In this document: positions 8,665 through 18,032 of the stretch, one piece after another
How the letters are laid out: each line of letters begins with the position of its first letter
Numbering within the stretch: position 1 is the stretch's first letter
NCBI GenBank assembly: GCA_028278335.1
Contig: JANQEN010000142.1
Location: forward strand, 31,581 to 95,580
From: Chitinivibrionales bacterium
GTDB lineage: Bacteria > Fibrobacterota > Chitinivibrionia > Chitinivibrionales > JANQEN01
DNA length: 64,000 bases
Direction of reading: 5' to 3'
The notes under the pieces: model-generated
Told to the model about the DNA's origin: nothing
What the model saw: the letters and a program-made list of their open reading frames with translations, nothing else
Databases searched by the model: none
Made by a program: the position numbers and the translations under genes

Positions 8665-9275
8665 TTGAAGTCCTTTTATTAGGTGAACGGTATAAATATT
8701 GTACGATATTTTGAAATTAGACGCCAACGTATCCGATGTGTATATAAAATAAATTAAAAATCAGAGTTTGTCTGTGATTAATATCACAAAGTGGAGCTAT
8801 AGTCATGTTCAGTGTATTTGGATAACTAACTGAGTCGTCCACATGCAATGTTTAAAGTGTTTGGTTTAGTAACTTTGTCAAACCCCTGCATGAGCATTAT
8901 TTATAGCTAAGTAAGTAGATATTCTCTAATTTTTTTTAACTATGTCGAATGAATGATCTTTGATGATTCGTAACACAATAATTTTGCATATAATAACATT
9001 TTGGGGGGATATTTACTTGTTTTTAGTAGCTTCTTTTAGTTTCATTCCTAAGATATACAAATTGCGTTATACCGACTTATACTAAATGTTGCATTAAATT
9101 TATAAACTTTAGTGATAAATACGATAAAATTGCAATAAAATCGAACAATTTAATCGATTTATGCTTATATTATAGATAAGTATTAGCTACTCTGCGGGGG
9201 GTGGTAATTTTCTTTCTTGAATATCTCGAATTTTATTAATGTACTTATTCATATAATTATTGTGGGGAGGCCTTT
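8665..9275. other. AT-rich divergent intergenic region
   Basis: About 610 nt between the divergently transcribed Ig-domain lipoprotein and DUF362 genes, so it should hold both promoters. It is strongly AT-rich. Apart from the GGGGAGG ribosome site just ahead of 9276, I could assign no specific element and saw no gene. Confidence 0.5.
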
Positions 9276-10544
9276 ATGGCACAAGAGATGTCGAGACGTA
9301 ATTTTATAAAGAGTTCAACCATCGCAGCAGGTGCAGCAGCAGCAACAGTTACACCCCTCTCTTCGGCAGTGGCAAAGCCAAATCCGAAATCCAAAGTGGT
9401 AGTCATCAAGGATAAGAGAAGTGCCAGCAAATCTGGCAGTAGAGTAACAGTTCATAAGCAATATATTCCTGAAATGGTAGATCGGGCAATTATGCTTTTA
9501 ACCGGTGTTTTTGATAAACCTAAAGCATATGAAGCAATTTTTACTAAGGGATTGACCACTTCAACAAAAATTGCTATTAAAAGAAATGGTGTAAGTGCAG
9601 GTTCTGGAGGATCGTGGCCTGATGTGTATAATGCGTTTAAAGCTGGTTTGCTCACCATGCTTAATGGGACCTTTCCCGAAAGAAATATTACCATGACAAC
9701 TGGTCGCCAAAGACCAGGTTCCATTAATAGCTCCAATCCAAAGTTCAAGGTTGGTAGCTATGAATATGCGGTAGGAAATGTTTGGGTTGAAGCGGACTAT
9801 GTAATAAATATGCCCGTTTGTTGGGGACATGGTACTTCTCATGGTGTTACTATGGGGTTGAAAAACATGATGAGTGCAACAAGTCAGATTGGAGATAGTA
9901 TATCAAGCTTTACTGTTAGAAAGTATCATGGATATGAGCAAAGTGAAAGTAGCCCCTGGGAATCAATTGTAAATGTGCAATTTAAAGAAAAAACTCCTCT
10001 CATACTCATGGATGCAGTTGCCTGTCGCTCTGATGGGGGACCAGGGGGTAGAGCAAATGTTGCTGGTGGTCAAATTATTGCATCACGGGATTTAGTAGCC
10101 AATGATTATGTGGGGTATGAACTGCTAAAAGACAATGGTCTTAGCTCCTCACGTCAACGCTCTGCAATTAAAATTTTTGGTTTAGCTGCTAAATCTCCCT
10201 ATAACTTGGGTAATAATAAACCTGAGGATATTGAGAAGGTCACCTGGGATTTAACAAGCATCCATAATGCACCAAGCTCTTCAGTAGCTCAAACACGGGT
10301 TACAACAAAAACTATTGGTCGTAGAGTGGAGTTTTCCCTACCCAAAGCAAATGGGCGGAGTGTTCAATTAGAGATCTTTGATATGAAGGGTAAAAAGATT
10401 TGGTCTCAAGAGAACCTTCCTGCCTCACGGGTGCACTGGAGTGGTGTTGATAATAATCGTAACCCTGTTTCTCAGGGAGTATATCTTTATAATCTAAAAG
10501 CAGGATCAATCCAAGCTAAAGGTGATATTCGCATAAGTGATTGA
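9276..10544 (+). CDS. Tat-exported DUF362 protein with C-terminal sorting domain
   Basis: 422 residues behind a GGGGAGG site. MSRRNFIKSSTIAAG is a Tat signal. The DUF362 core carries the family block INMPVCWGHGTSHG...GLKNMM around residues 175-200. From about residue 345 there is a FlgD/Por-type C-terminal domain: VEFSLPKANG, IFDMKGKKIW, HWSGVDNNRNPVSQGVYLY. That tail is normally the type IX secretion signal on Sec-exported proteins, so combining it with a Tat leader is unusual. The gene stands alone on the plus strand and ends in a strong terminator. Function of the DUF362 domain unknown. Confidence 0.82.
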   Translation: MAQEMSRRNFIKSSTIAAGAAAATVTPLSSAVAKPNPKSKVVVIKDKRSASKSGSRVTVHKQYIPEMVDRAIMLLTGVFDKPKAYEAIFTKGLTTSTKIAIKRNGVSAGSGGSWPDVYNAFKAGLLTMLNGTFPERNITMTTGRQRPGSINSSNPKFKVGSYEYAVGNVWVEADYVINMPVCWGHGTSHGVTMGLKNMMSATSQIGDSISSFTVRKYHGYEQSESSPWESIVNVQFKEKTPLILMDAVACRSDGGPGGRANVAGGQIIASRDLVANDYVGYELLKDNGLSSSRQRSAIKIFGLAAKSPYNLGNNKPEDIEKVTWDLTSIHNAPSSSVAQTRVTTKTIGRRVEFSLPKANGRSVQLEIFDMKGKKIWSQENLPASRVHWSGVDNNRNPVSQGVYLYNLKAGSIQAKGDIRISD

Positions 10545-10570
10545 TACCATTCTAAGAAATTAATTATACT

Positions 10571-10607
10571 AAAAGTGGCTGGTAGTTTTTGTCAGCCACT
10601 TTTTTTA
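10571..10607 (+). terminator. rho-independent terminator of the DUF362 gene
   Basis: AAAGTGGCTG and CAGCCACTTT form a 10-bp stem around an 11-nt loop, followed directly by a run of T, 26 nt past the stop codon. Confidence 0.85.
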
Positions 10608-10642
10608 TTTCTCACCACCTTAAATAAAGGTTTTAAAACTTC

Positions 10643-11275
10643 ATGTATATTCGTGAAAAACAGATCGATTTTTATGGAAATCCTGAACACTTAGATATAA
10701 TAATGTCTGCCTGTGAGAAACAGGATGTCTCTCTATGGAATGAGTGGCGACAGGCCCATCCCTCAGTGCAGCCAGACCTAAAGGGTGTTGATATCAGTAG
10801 AGATACTGTGGACGGTTTTAAGCTTGAGAGTCTAAATATGTCAGAAGCTGACTTGGAAGGAGGCATATTTAAGTGGAACACCTTTAACGGCTCTAATTTT
10901 TCCAAGGCAAACTGTAAAAATGGTGACCTCTTTGAGACCTATTTTCAAAAGGTTGATTTTAGTAATGTCTGTCTTAGCGGTTGTAATATGATTAGTGCGC
11001 GATTAAACCAATCCAATCTAAATCAAGCTAATGTTATTGATTCGGTACTTATGCACACGGATTTAACAGGTACCTGTATTACAGGATTAGCCATATACCG
11101 AGCCCATCTTTTTCATTGTATTATTAATACAACAGAGTGTGATTATCTTTATATTGATGATGATCGCAAGGAGCGCTACCCAAAGGAAAGAGCGTTGTTA
11201 TCCGATGAGTTACCGGGGATTTTTTCCGGTCACTCCATGATGAATGAGGAGTTTTTAGAAAAATTGCCTAAATAA
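10643..11275 (+). CDS. pentapeptide-repeat protein
   Basis: 210 residues, no signal peptide. The middle (about residues 50-145) has pentapeptide-type repeats with Leu, Phe or Asn at the central positions (SLNMSEADLEGGIF, SNFSKANCKNGDLF, SNLNQANVIDSVLMHTDLTG), which fold as a right-handed quadrilateral helix. Such proteins often mimic DNA or act as scaffolds, but no specific role can be given. It sits between two terminators and is probably monocistronic. Confidence 0.7.
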   Translation: MYIREKQIDFYGNPEHLDIIMSACEKQDVSLWNEWRQAHPSVQPDLKGVDISRDTVDGFKLESLNMSEADLEGGIFKWNTFNGSNFSKANCKNGDLFETYFQKVDFSNVCLSGCNMISARLNQSNLNQANVIDSVLMHTDLTGTCITGLAIYRAHLFHCIINTTECDYLYIDDDRKERYPKERALLSDELPGIFSGHSMMNEEFLEKLPK

Positions 11276-11303
11276 AAAATGCCAGTAATAACTGGCATTT
11301 TTG
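11276..11303. terminator. bidirectional terminator between convergent genes
   Basis: ATGCCAGT-AATA-ACTGGCAT with A-runs on the left and T-runs on the right, so it serves both the pentapeptide gene on the plus strand and the lipoprotein gene on the minus strand. Confidence 0.85.
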
Positions 11304-11330
11304 TAGAGTATAATATCCTGTGATTTTAAA

Positions 11331-12089
11331 TTACATCTTGCTAATAATATGATTCACAATAGCCTTCATCTGTTGCTTATAGTGATCATTGACTGTAACC
11401 AGCGGTTCTAAGCGGATAAAGTAGCGGTCCTTTACAACATCCATTGTAAATTCAGTAGTCTCAAAACGGGCCGTGTCGCCAAGATCGGAAATGGTTTCAT
11501 AGGTAGAGCCTGAGGCTACATCATCATGTTTGAAGACTTCAAAGGCATTATCCTTTGAGGTCTGATCGTAAATCTGTAGGCAGATGACTTCTCCCTGGGC
11601 ATCTGCATAACCCTGAAATGCACCGCCCTTAAAACCATTATCTGTATAGGGAGGTGCTGCTCCATCAATAATTATAAAAAGGTCATCAGCGTTGTAAGCC
11701 GTGCCTAGCCAATCACAGGTTTTGTCTGGATCAACAACCCAACCAGAAACACCATTATCTTTGGGGAGCAATTCCTCCACAATTTTAACAAAGTGCGCTT
11801 GGATTTCGGCATCGGTTTTTATGGTGAATTTACCCTTTTCGCTACTATCGGTGGGGTGGGCCCCCTTTGAAACGAACCAGTGAGAGAAGTAGTTCTTGTT
11901 GGCTGCTGTAGCTGTTACAGAAAGAGTTGCATCTTTGGCAACAGTCTGTTCCCCATTAGGTGAAACAGTGCCATTTCCCTTGGCTAATATGGTGACTTTG
12001 CAATCAGATGAGGTTGGGTCGGTTGAATTGTCACAAAGAGCAAAGAAAAGTGCAGCTAATGTGATACAAAAAATAAGAATAGTTCTCAT
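11331..12089 (-). CDS. lipoprotein with InlB-B-like repeat and DUF6599-like domain
   Basis: 252 residues. The lipobox is FFALC near residue 19. Residues ~30-90 form a divergent InlB B-repeat-like module (GNGTVSPNG, then SHWFVSKG). The remainder resembles DUF6599: an LLP...GW opening, DLFIIIDGAAPPYTDNGF and a following LQIYDQTSKDNAFEVF. It is the last gene of a four-gene minus-strand operon (barrel/propeller protein, DUF362 protein, two DUF6599-like lipoproteins). Function unknown; the family assignment is from motif resemblance. Confidence 0.65.
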   Translation of the reverse strand: MRTILIFCITLAALFFALCDNSTDPTSSDCKVTILAKGNGTVSPNGEQTVAKDATLSVTATAANKNYFSHWFVSKGAHPTDSSEKGKFTIKTDAEIQAHFVKIVEELLPKDNGVSGWVVDPDKTCDWLGTAYNADDLFIIIDGAAPPYTDNGFKGGAFQGYADAQGEVICLQIYDQTSKDNAFEVFKHDDVASGSTYETISDLGDTARFETTEFTMDVVKDRYFIRLEPLVTVNDHYKQQMKAIVNHIISKM

Positions 12090-12128
12090 TGCATCCCCCT
12101 TTAGAGATATCTGGAAAAAAAGTAATTG

Positions 12129-12653
12129 TTATCGTGTTTCAATTTTGCCATCAATATTGAGATAAAACTGTTTGAGCATATTAAGAGCAAAGGTTGTTTT
12201 CTCACTGGCTATGATCTCCATGAAAATGTTCTCGCCCTGATAGAAAAGTGAATACCCTGTGGGTAGCGCATGTTCAATGAGAACCTGAGGATCGCTCGCT
12301 GAGAGTACCTCCGGTGATGAGGGGCGAAATTCAGTGAGTACCTGTTTAGCGTTCTCCGCATTTCCCTGATTGAGAATGTGCACATCAACATCAATTGAGC
12401 CATTGCTGTAGAGCTGTTGCACTCCTTCGATAAAGCCATAATCAATGTACTTTTGTGCTGCCCCGTCAATGGCATCCATAAGTGTTTGATAATCAGTCAT
12501 GATTGCAGCACTACCCTTTTTCATAAATCCGCTGATGTCGTTATCTATGGGGAGTAAATCCGCAGGATCGGCACCTGCACTGGAGTCGACAGTTCGTCTG
12601 CAGCTTCCCATCAAAACTATCAAGTAGAATAGAATAGTAAAGAGTCGTTTCAT
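12129..12653 (-). CDS. small DUF6599-like lipoprotein
   Basis: 174 residues with a lipobox at LMGSC (about residue 18). The core LMDAIDGAAQKYIDYGF and the following VDVHILNQGNAENAKQVL match the same family as the proteins at 11331 and 20790. The start codon overlaps the stop of the DUF362 gene (TAATG), giving tight translational coupling and suggesting the two products are made in fixed ratio. Function unknown. Confidence 0.65.
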   Translation of the reverse strand: MKRLFTILFYLIVLMGSCRRTVDSSAGADPADLLPIDNDISGFMKKGSAAIMTDYQTLMDAIDGAAQKYIDYGFIEGVQQLYSNGSIDVDVHILNQGNAENAKQVLTEFRPSSPEVLSASDPQVLIEHALPTGYSLFYQGENIFMEIIASEKTTFALNMLKQFYLNIDGKIETR

Positions 12654-14059
12654 TACGTTACCTCAATTATCTTTTTGTTAAGCGATCCAAGTCCTAACCT
12701 GTCTGCAGTTTCAATATGTCGTGCGTCAGCTCGTTTAGGATTGTTGGCATCGGGAGTAGTGGTGATCTTATATCGTCCATCCTCTTCCCGCTTTGTATTA
12801 ATCAAATCCAAGGCATACATGTCCAGTGCAACAGGATCTGTGGATAGAAGTAAGGTGTTTAAAAGGAAGCGAGGGGTTGTACTGGGACCGCCCACATGAG
12901 CCCCAAAGAGGGCGTCACCCACTATCAGTTTTACCTTATCAGCAACAACCTTATACACTTCTGCTATGTAAGGGTCGCACCAAGTTTTTGGATTTTGATC
13001 CGGTGCATGAAAATCGCCAGGTCTATTCACTATACCAAAGAAGTTTTTCAGTGCAAAGGTGACCCCGGCACTACTATGATTTTTAAGCACCGGTACGTTT
13101 ATGATATAATCAACATCCTCGGTAATTTTTGAGTAGCGCTGCACAATACCGCTAATGGTTATTGTGGTATCACTCCAGTTTTTATTCCCAAATTTGTCTG
13201 TTTCATCAAAGGTAGAGAGGATTTTATAGTTGTTGGAGTCGTTACGGAGGGTATATTTGGCACCCTGCATAATGCTCTCTTTGCGATCATCATACACAAT
13301 GATATTCTCGATAGAGAGTGCAGTTTGTTTTAATCCGTCTATGATTGCATCAACTAGCTCAGGATGGGTACTTAAGCCATTGGTAACGAATCCTGCCAGC
13401 GTATTTATTTTTATACCGATTTTAGTGGAGGAGGAGAGGTTGGGAAACAATGTATTATATGCCTCTAGCACCGATTGCTTTTCTGTAAGTTTTAGAAGAG
13501 CGGCATTGAACATTGTCTTTACAACGTCCTTGTTTACCACATAATTATTGCTGGCTCCAGGATCAGTAACCTTATATATCTTGCTTGGAGCACGCACCTT
13601 TAAACCATAAATTTCTGATTTGGGACTCTCATTATCTGTGGCATCGATTGCAGTTATGGCATAACCATACTGTTTGTTATCGGTGAGTTCACTCTCATCT
13701 GTGTAGGTAAGCACTTTAACCAGCGAGCTATTTATAGGATCTTCACTGATCAGTTGGTATTCCTGGGTGTTGCTATTTGGATTAAGAACATACCTATACT
13801 TATAGATACTGTAACCCTTAATCTCGATTTCACTGTAATACCCTAAAATATCGGTGAGGTCATGTTTTGTCCAAGACAGTATGGCCCGTCGATTATTGTT
13901 GCCATAAAAATCAACAAATCCTTCCAATCCCTTTGGTTTTGAGGGAGGGCGAACATCGGGTCCTAAGAGTTCCCGTTGATTACAACCAGCAAGTATACCA
14001 AGCCCTGCAGCACCTTTGGCTGAGGAGACAATGAATTTTCTTCGATCAACTTTTTTCAT
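12653..14059 (-). CDS. Tat-exported lipoprotein with FN3-like and DUF362 domains
   Basis: 468 residues from MKKVDRRKFIV; a longer frame starts at 14098 but has no ribosome site. The leader combines a twin-arginine motif (DRRKFIV) with a lipobox (LAGC near residue 26), so it should be a Tat lipoprotein. An FN3-like segment (residues ~40-155) precedes DUF362, whose hallmark reads IINVPVLKNHSSAGVTFALK. There is no C-terminal sorting domain, unlike the DUF362 proteins at 9276 and 19307. The next gene starts on its stop codon. Confidence 0.78.
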   Translation of the reverse strand: MKKVDRRKFIVSSAKGAAGLGILAGCNQRELLGPDVRPPSKPKGLEGFVDFYGNNNRRAILSWTKHDLTDILGYYSEIEIKGYSIYKYRYVLNPNSNTQEYQLISEDPINSSLVKVLTYTDESELTDNKQYGYAITAIDATDNESPKSEIYGLKVRAPSKIYKVTDPGASNNYVVNKDVVKTMFNAALLKLTEKQSVLEAYNTLFPNLSSSTKIGIKINTLAGFVTNGLSTHPELVDAIIDGLKQTALSIENIIVYDDRKESIMQGAKYTLRNDSNNYKILSTFDETDKFGNKNWSDTTITISGIVQRYSKITEDVDYIINVPVLKNHSSAGVTFALKNFFGIVNRPGDFHAPDQNPKTWCDPYIAEVYKVVADKVKLIVGDALFGAHVGGPSTTPRFLLNTLLLSTDPVALDMYALDLINTKREEDGRYKITTTPDANNPKRADARHIETADRLGLGSLNKKIIEVT

Positions 14060-14142
14060 GTTACATTTTCTCGTGTATGTGGCGAGCCAATTCACCATAT
14101 ACTGTTCTATAATTAAGATACTAAAAAATTACCCTGTTTTCA

Positions 14143-17100
14143 CTAAAAAAGAGCTGTGGCCTTGAGTTCGGTTAAGTCATATTTAAGAAGCTTTTCATCG
14201 ATAAGATAATTAAGATTCACTAAAAGTCGAAAAATAAAGCTGCGGCCAACTTTAACACTCATATCTAGTTTATTGTCCCAGGATGTTTTATAGGTCGGAA
14301 AGTTAAAAAATTGCCCATCATACCAGGAGAGACCTGTAAAATATTGCAGTCGAAACTCCTTAAGAATTTCCTTTTGAACACGCCAATCAACTAATACACC
14401 TGGGGCAAGTGTGTGCTTATAGTCATTTTCCTGTTGTATTGAATCGGTGAGCGTATCTGTTTTTAACCAGTTCATATTGGCATGTAATTCTGTTCTAAAG
14501 AGAGGTTTCCACCGCTCAGTCCATTTAATCTTTACATCATGTTTACCCAAATTTACCTGCATGGTATCAAATACCGGTATTGAATCCAGGTTAAGCATAT
14601 AATCTTCGGTTGAGGCAATATCGTATTTAAGGAGAAGCTTGGTTTTGCGGTCTCTAAAATAGAGTTCCGACTCATTAAAAATCTCCACACCCTTTTGTTG
14701 CAGTACGTCGAAGTTCTTCTGACGGGAAAGTTCTATACGGCTGGAAACACGGGCATTCTGAGTAAAATCCAACATGGGATTTATGATAAAGGTGTGGCCA
14801 AATCCGTTTTTAATAGTGGCAAGATTTTGTGTGTTAGATGTATCCAAGAAACTGTAAGTGGAATCCTCTGCGGAAAAACTATACACCAGATTCAATTGAA
14901 AAGGATTGAGAACACTCCACCATACTCCGGGGATCAAGAGGAGGTTGCTGTTTAGCCGTGATTTGGATTTCTCTTCGGTGCTACTGGTATCTGGAGAATC
15001 TTTGGCCCTTTCCATGGCCAAGTTTCCAATCATAGTTACACCGGGTATAAGCTCTTGCGAAAAAAGCCATATCTCCGGAAGATATCGAAATCCTCTGCGA
15101 CGCATATCTAAGCTGAGGGTATCCTCTTGCCTAAAGGTTCGATAGATCTGGCGTGTTTCTAAGGAGAGACTTTTAAAGGGAAGAATTTGTAATCGTCCAA
15201 AAAAATTCTGGTTAACCCGTTTCACTTGAGTTCTCTCTTGGTCAAGAGAATCAAAGAGAAAGTCTGAGCGTCCGTCTGCGGAGTAGGAGGCATTCATCCA
15301 AAGACGTTCAATATGGAGCATGTCCAATGCCTTTTTTGAAAGGTTCCACTCCATTTCAACGCGGCCATTATAACGGTTACTCGTTATTGAGTCACGGTGT
15401 AGTTTTGGGTGACTCTGTTTTTCACTAACCACCTTTTGATGCAATCCCTGTAATTTAAGGGAGGGCTTACCTGATGGGGAGAAAAGGTACTCAAAGTACT
15501 GTTTACTCTCCTTACCAAAGGCTGCATTAACATGGCTAAAACCTGCTGTAACCGGCATATACTCCTTGATGTCATAGGTGGCCTCGAATTCACTTTGGTT
15601 TTTCATGCGCCCATAAATCGAGTGGAGGTCTGCCAAGGTTTCGTAATCCTTTGAAAAGAGCTGAAGCTGTCCTTTCATTCGCAGGTCGTAAATTGAGGTG
15701 TTAACATCAACCTTTGCAGCAGTTCCCTTTTTTCCTGCCACAATCGAGTCATTGTAGCTTGTTGAGAGTTCTGGGGTAGACTTAAAAGTGATTTCGCCAT
15801 TCTCTGATTTAAGGTCGATCTTTCCATTGACACTTCCCACAGCAAGGCGGTTTTTATCGATGCCGGTACCTACTTGATCGGGCTCATCAAATTGACGAAA
15901 GGCACCATTGGCTCCAACAGAGAGGCCATCACTAAAAACAACCACATTTTCAACCGCAGCCATCTCATTGGTATGCCCACCAATCTTCGGTTCATACTCT
16001 AAGGAGATCTCAATTTGAGAATCGGGAGTGACCAATCCCTCGTTTTTAAAGGAGAGGAGCCCTTTGGTCCGCTCTAAAGAGTACTCTCGCGGGTCAATTA
16101 CCTTTCCGTCAACCTTTATTTCCACACTCTCGGTGATAATGTTTTTAACGTTAAGAGAATAGAAGTTGCTTTCATCAAAGGGGATAAGCTTTCGAATGTA
16201 CTCGGTTTTACGCCATCCAGCCCAGGCGCCCGTGTTTACCCGCCGTCGTTTTTTCTCACCCACACGACTACCCATCTCAGCACGAAGGCCAGCACCTTCG
16301 ATGTAGGTTTGATCAATAAGGGTACTATTGAAATAATCGGTTTTTTGATCGTAGAGCCAACCCATTTTTTTAACTACATCGTCTCCGTAGCCTCGATACT
16401 CAAGGCCGTAGGGGACACTTCCCAAGGGGTCGATGTTGGCATAGGAGCCACGAAGGGTTCTACCATTTTTAAGATCCACATTGAGATTGAGCTGTGCCTT
16501 AGGCCACCAATTGAGGTAATCCTTAAAGCGGGAAATTGTATCGATGGCAACATTATTGGAATCATAGACAATGGAATCAAGGTTAGTATTGGTGATATAA
16601 TCACCGATACTTTGCCACATGGGATCGGGAAACTCCGCCTTGTTTTTCAGTTTAAAATAGGCTCTACCCAATAGGCTTGCACTGCGTCCACTGGGTGTGG
16701 AAACACCAAGTCCCTTCTCATCATTATAAAAATCCCACTTCTTGTCTCCACTACCAAGGCCCTCTCCTGCAGCAACCTCTTTAGCATGCCAGAGATCTTC
16801 CGCTGGAAAATAGACACTATAGGTATTATCCTTTTTGGCGATCACTGTTTGGCCTATACAGTAAATATCATTTTGTACATCGTCGCTTAATCCCTCAATT
16901 GCGGTGTAGGTCATCCATCGGCGCTCTTTTTCTTCAAAGAAATAGACGCCATCGGAGGTGGCAAACCAGGAGTTCTTTCCAGAGGTGGAAAGTGATACAA
17001 CAGAAAGCTTTTCAATGGGTGTGTTTTTTGAGAAATCCTCCCAGGTCTGCTTTTTTCCACTGTAGCGGATAACTCGCTCAGGGGTGATAAGCCAGATATA

Positions 17101-17814
17101 TTCGGCATCGGTGTAGAGGTTATTTATAGCACTCCCTGGAATGTCGCTATTGACATTGAAGGAGTTCCAGGTTTTCATTTTAGCATTATATCGAGAGAGC
17201 CCTTTGTCGGTTAGCGCCCAAAGATAATCATTGAAATAGAAGAGTCGGTAGATCTGATCTGAGGGAAGACCATTGTTGCTGTCATAGCGTTTCCACTTTT
17301 CATACTGTTTCTCAAAGTAGTGTATTCCTGCGTCAGTAGCGACCCAGAGGAACTCCTGATCTGAGTAAAGATCATAGATTTTCGAGCCGGAAAAATCTCC
17401 CAAGCTTTCCCACTGCTGAACCAGTTTATCAAAGCGAGCAAGCCCCTCAGAGCTTACAACATAGATAAAATCAAGGTCTGCAGCAATCCGTACTATGGAG
17501 TCACCCGGTAGTCCATCCTCTGCTCCGTATCGCTTCCAATCTAAGTAGCGAAGGTCCGCATAAAAGAGTCCCTTTGGTGTTCCAACCCAGAGGACATCAT
17601 CGTCAAAGCATTGATCAGTAACAGATGCTCCAAGGACAGTCGTCCAAAGTTCATTTTCAGCCTGATATTTTTTTAGGCCCTCAGGAGTTCCCAACCAGAT
17701 TCCTGTTTCACTCTGTAAATAAAGTTGTCGAGGAGGAATACTGTAAGCAAAACTCGATACCAAAAGGAAGAGAACAAGCAATAGGGCTAGACAATTAAAA
17801 CGTTTAATTTTCAT
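14143..17814 (-). CDS. fusion of N-terminal beta-propeller and predicted outer-membrane beta-barrel
   Basis: 1223 residues. A Sec signal peptide (cleavage near residue 25) is followed by about 330 residues of Reg_prop-type repeats (WLGTPEGLKKY, WVGTPKGLFYA, WVATDAGIHYF, WALTDKGLSRY). The remaining ~850 residues lack a recognised enzyme fold. They alternate polar and aromatic residues as amphipathic strands do and end in ...LKATALF with a terminal Phe, as outer-membrane barrels do. The nearest resemblance in layout is a large surface or export barrel. It heads the operon with a Tat DUF362 lipoprotein and two DUF6599-like lipoproteins (83 nt to the next start), which suggests an envelope complex. 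The barrel call is inference from composition. Confidence 0.6.
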   Translation of the reverse strand: MKIKRFNCLALLLVLFLLVSSFAYSIPPRQLYLQSETGIWLGTPEGLKKYQAENELWTTVLGASVTDQCFDDDVLWVGTPKGLFYADLRYLDWKRYGAEDGLPGDSIVRIAADLDFIYVVSSEGLARFDKLVQQWESLGDFSGSKIYDLYSDQEFLWVATDAGIHYFEKQYEKWKRYDSNNGLPSDQIYRLFYFNDYLWALTDKGLSRYNAKMKTWNSFNVNSDIPGSAINNLYTDAEYIWLITPERVIRYSGKKQTWEDFSKNTPIEKLSVVSLSTSGKNSWFATSDGVYFFEEKERRWMTYTAIEGLSDDVQNDIYCIGQTVIAKKDNTYSVYFPAEDLWHAKEVAAGEGLGSGDKKWDFYNDEKGLGVSTPSGRSASLLGRAYFKLKNKAEFPDPMWQSIGDYITNTNLDSIVYDSNNVAIDTISRFKDYLNWWPKAQLNLNVDLKNGRTLRGSYANIDPLGSVPYGLEYRGYGDDVVKKMGWLYDQKTDYFNSTLIDQTYIEGAGLRAEMGSRVGEKKRRRVNTGAWAGWRKTEYIRKLIPFDESNFYSLNVKNIITESVEIKVDGKVIDPREYSLERTKGLLSFKNEGLVTPDSQIEISLEYEPKIGGHTNEMAAVENVVVFSDGLSVGANGAFRQFDEPDQVGTGIDKNRLAVGSVNGKIDLKSENGEITFKSTPELSTSYNDSIVAGKKGTAAKVDVNTSIYDLRMKGQLQLFSKDYETLADLHSIYGRMKNQSEFEATYDIKEYMPVTAGFSHVNAAFGKESKQYFEYLFSPSGKPSLKLQGLHQKVVSEKQSHPKLHRDSITSNRYNGRVEMEWNLSKKALDMLHIERLWMNASYSADGRSDFLFDSLDQERTQVKRVNQNFFGRLQILPFKSLSLETRQIYRTFRQEDTLSLDMRRRGFRYLPEIWLFSQELIPGVTMIGNLAMERAKDSPDTSSTEEKSKSRLNSNLLLIPGVWWSVLNPFQLNLVYSFSAEDSTYSFLDTSNTQNLATIKNGFGHTFIINPMLDFTQNARVSSRIELSRQKNFDVLQQKGVEIFNESELYFRDRKTKLLLKYDIASTEDYMLNLDSIPVFDTMQVNLGKHDVKIKWTERWKPLFRTELHANMNWLKTDTLTDSIQQENDYKHTLAPGVLVDWRVQKEILKEFRLQYFTGLSWYDGQFFNFPTYKTSWDNKLDMSVKVGRSFIFRLLVNLNYLIDEKLLKYDLTELKATALF

Positions 17815-18032
17815 TAATCTCTGTAATAATTATGTTAAGGTGGTTGTGCACTATGCCCCCGGCACTATGAAGCTTTCTAATTTTATAGGATTAATATAAT
17901 ATAGTTCTATAACGAAGATGATAATATTAATTAATGATATATAAATATATCACATATGTTAGCATCTTATGAAAACGAGACCATATTGAACCCAGAATAT
18001 GCAGTAGGAGTAGATGCAGAAGTGCAAGATTA

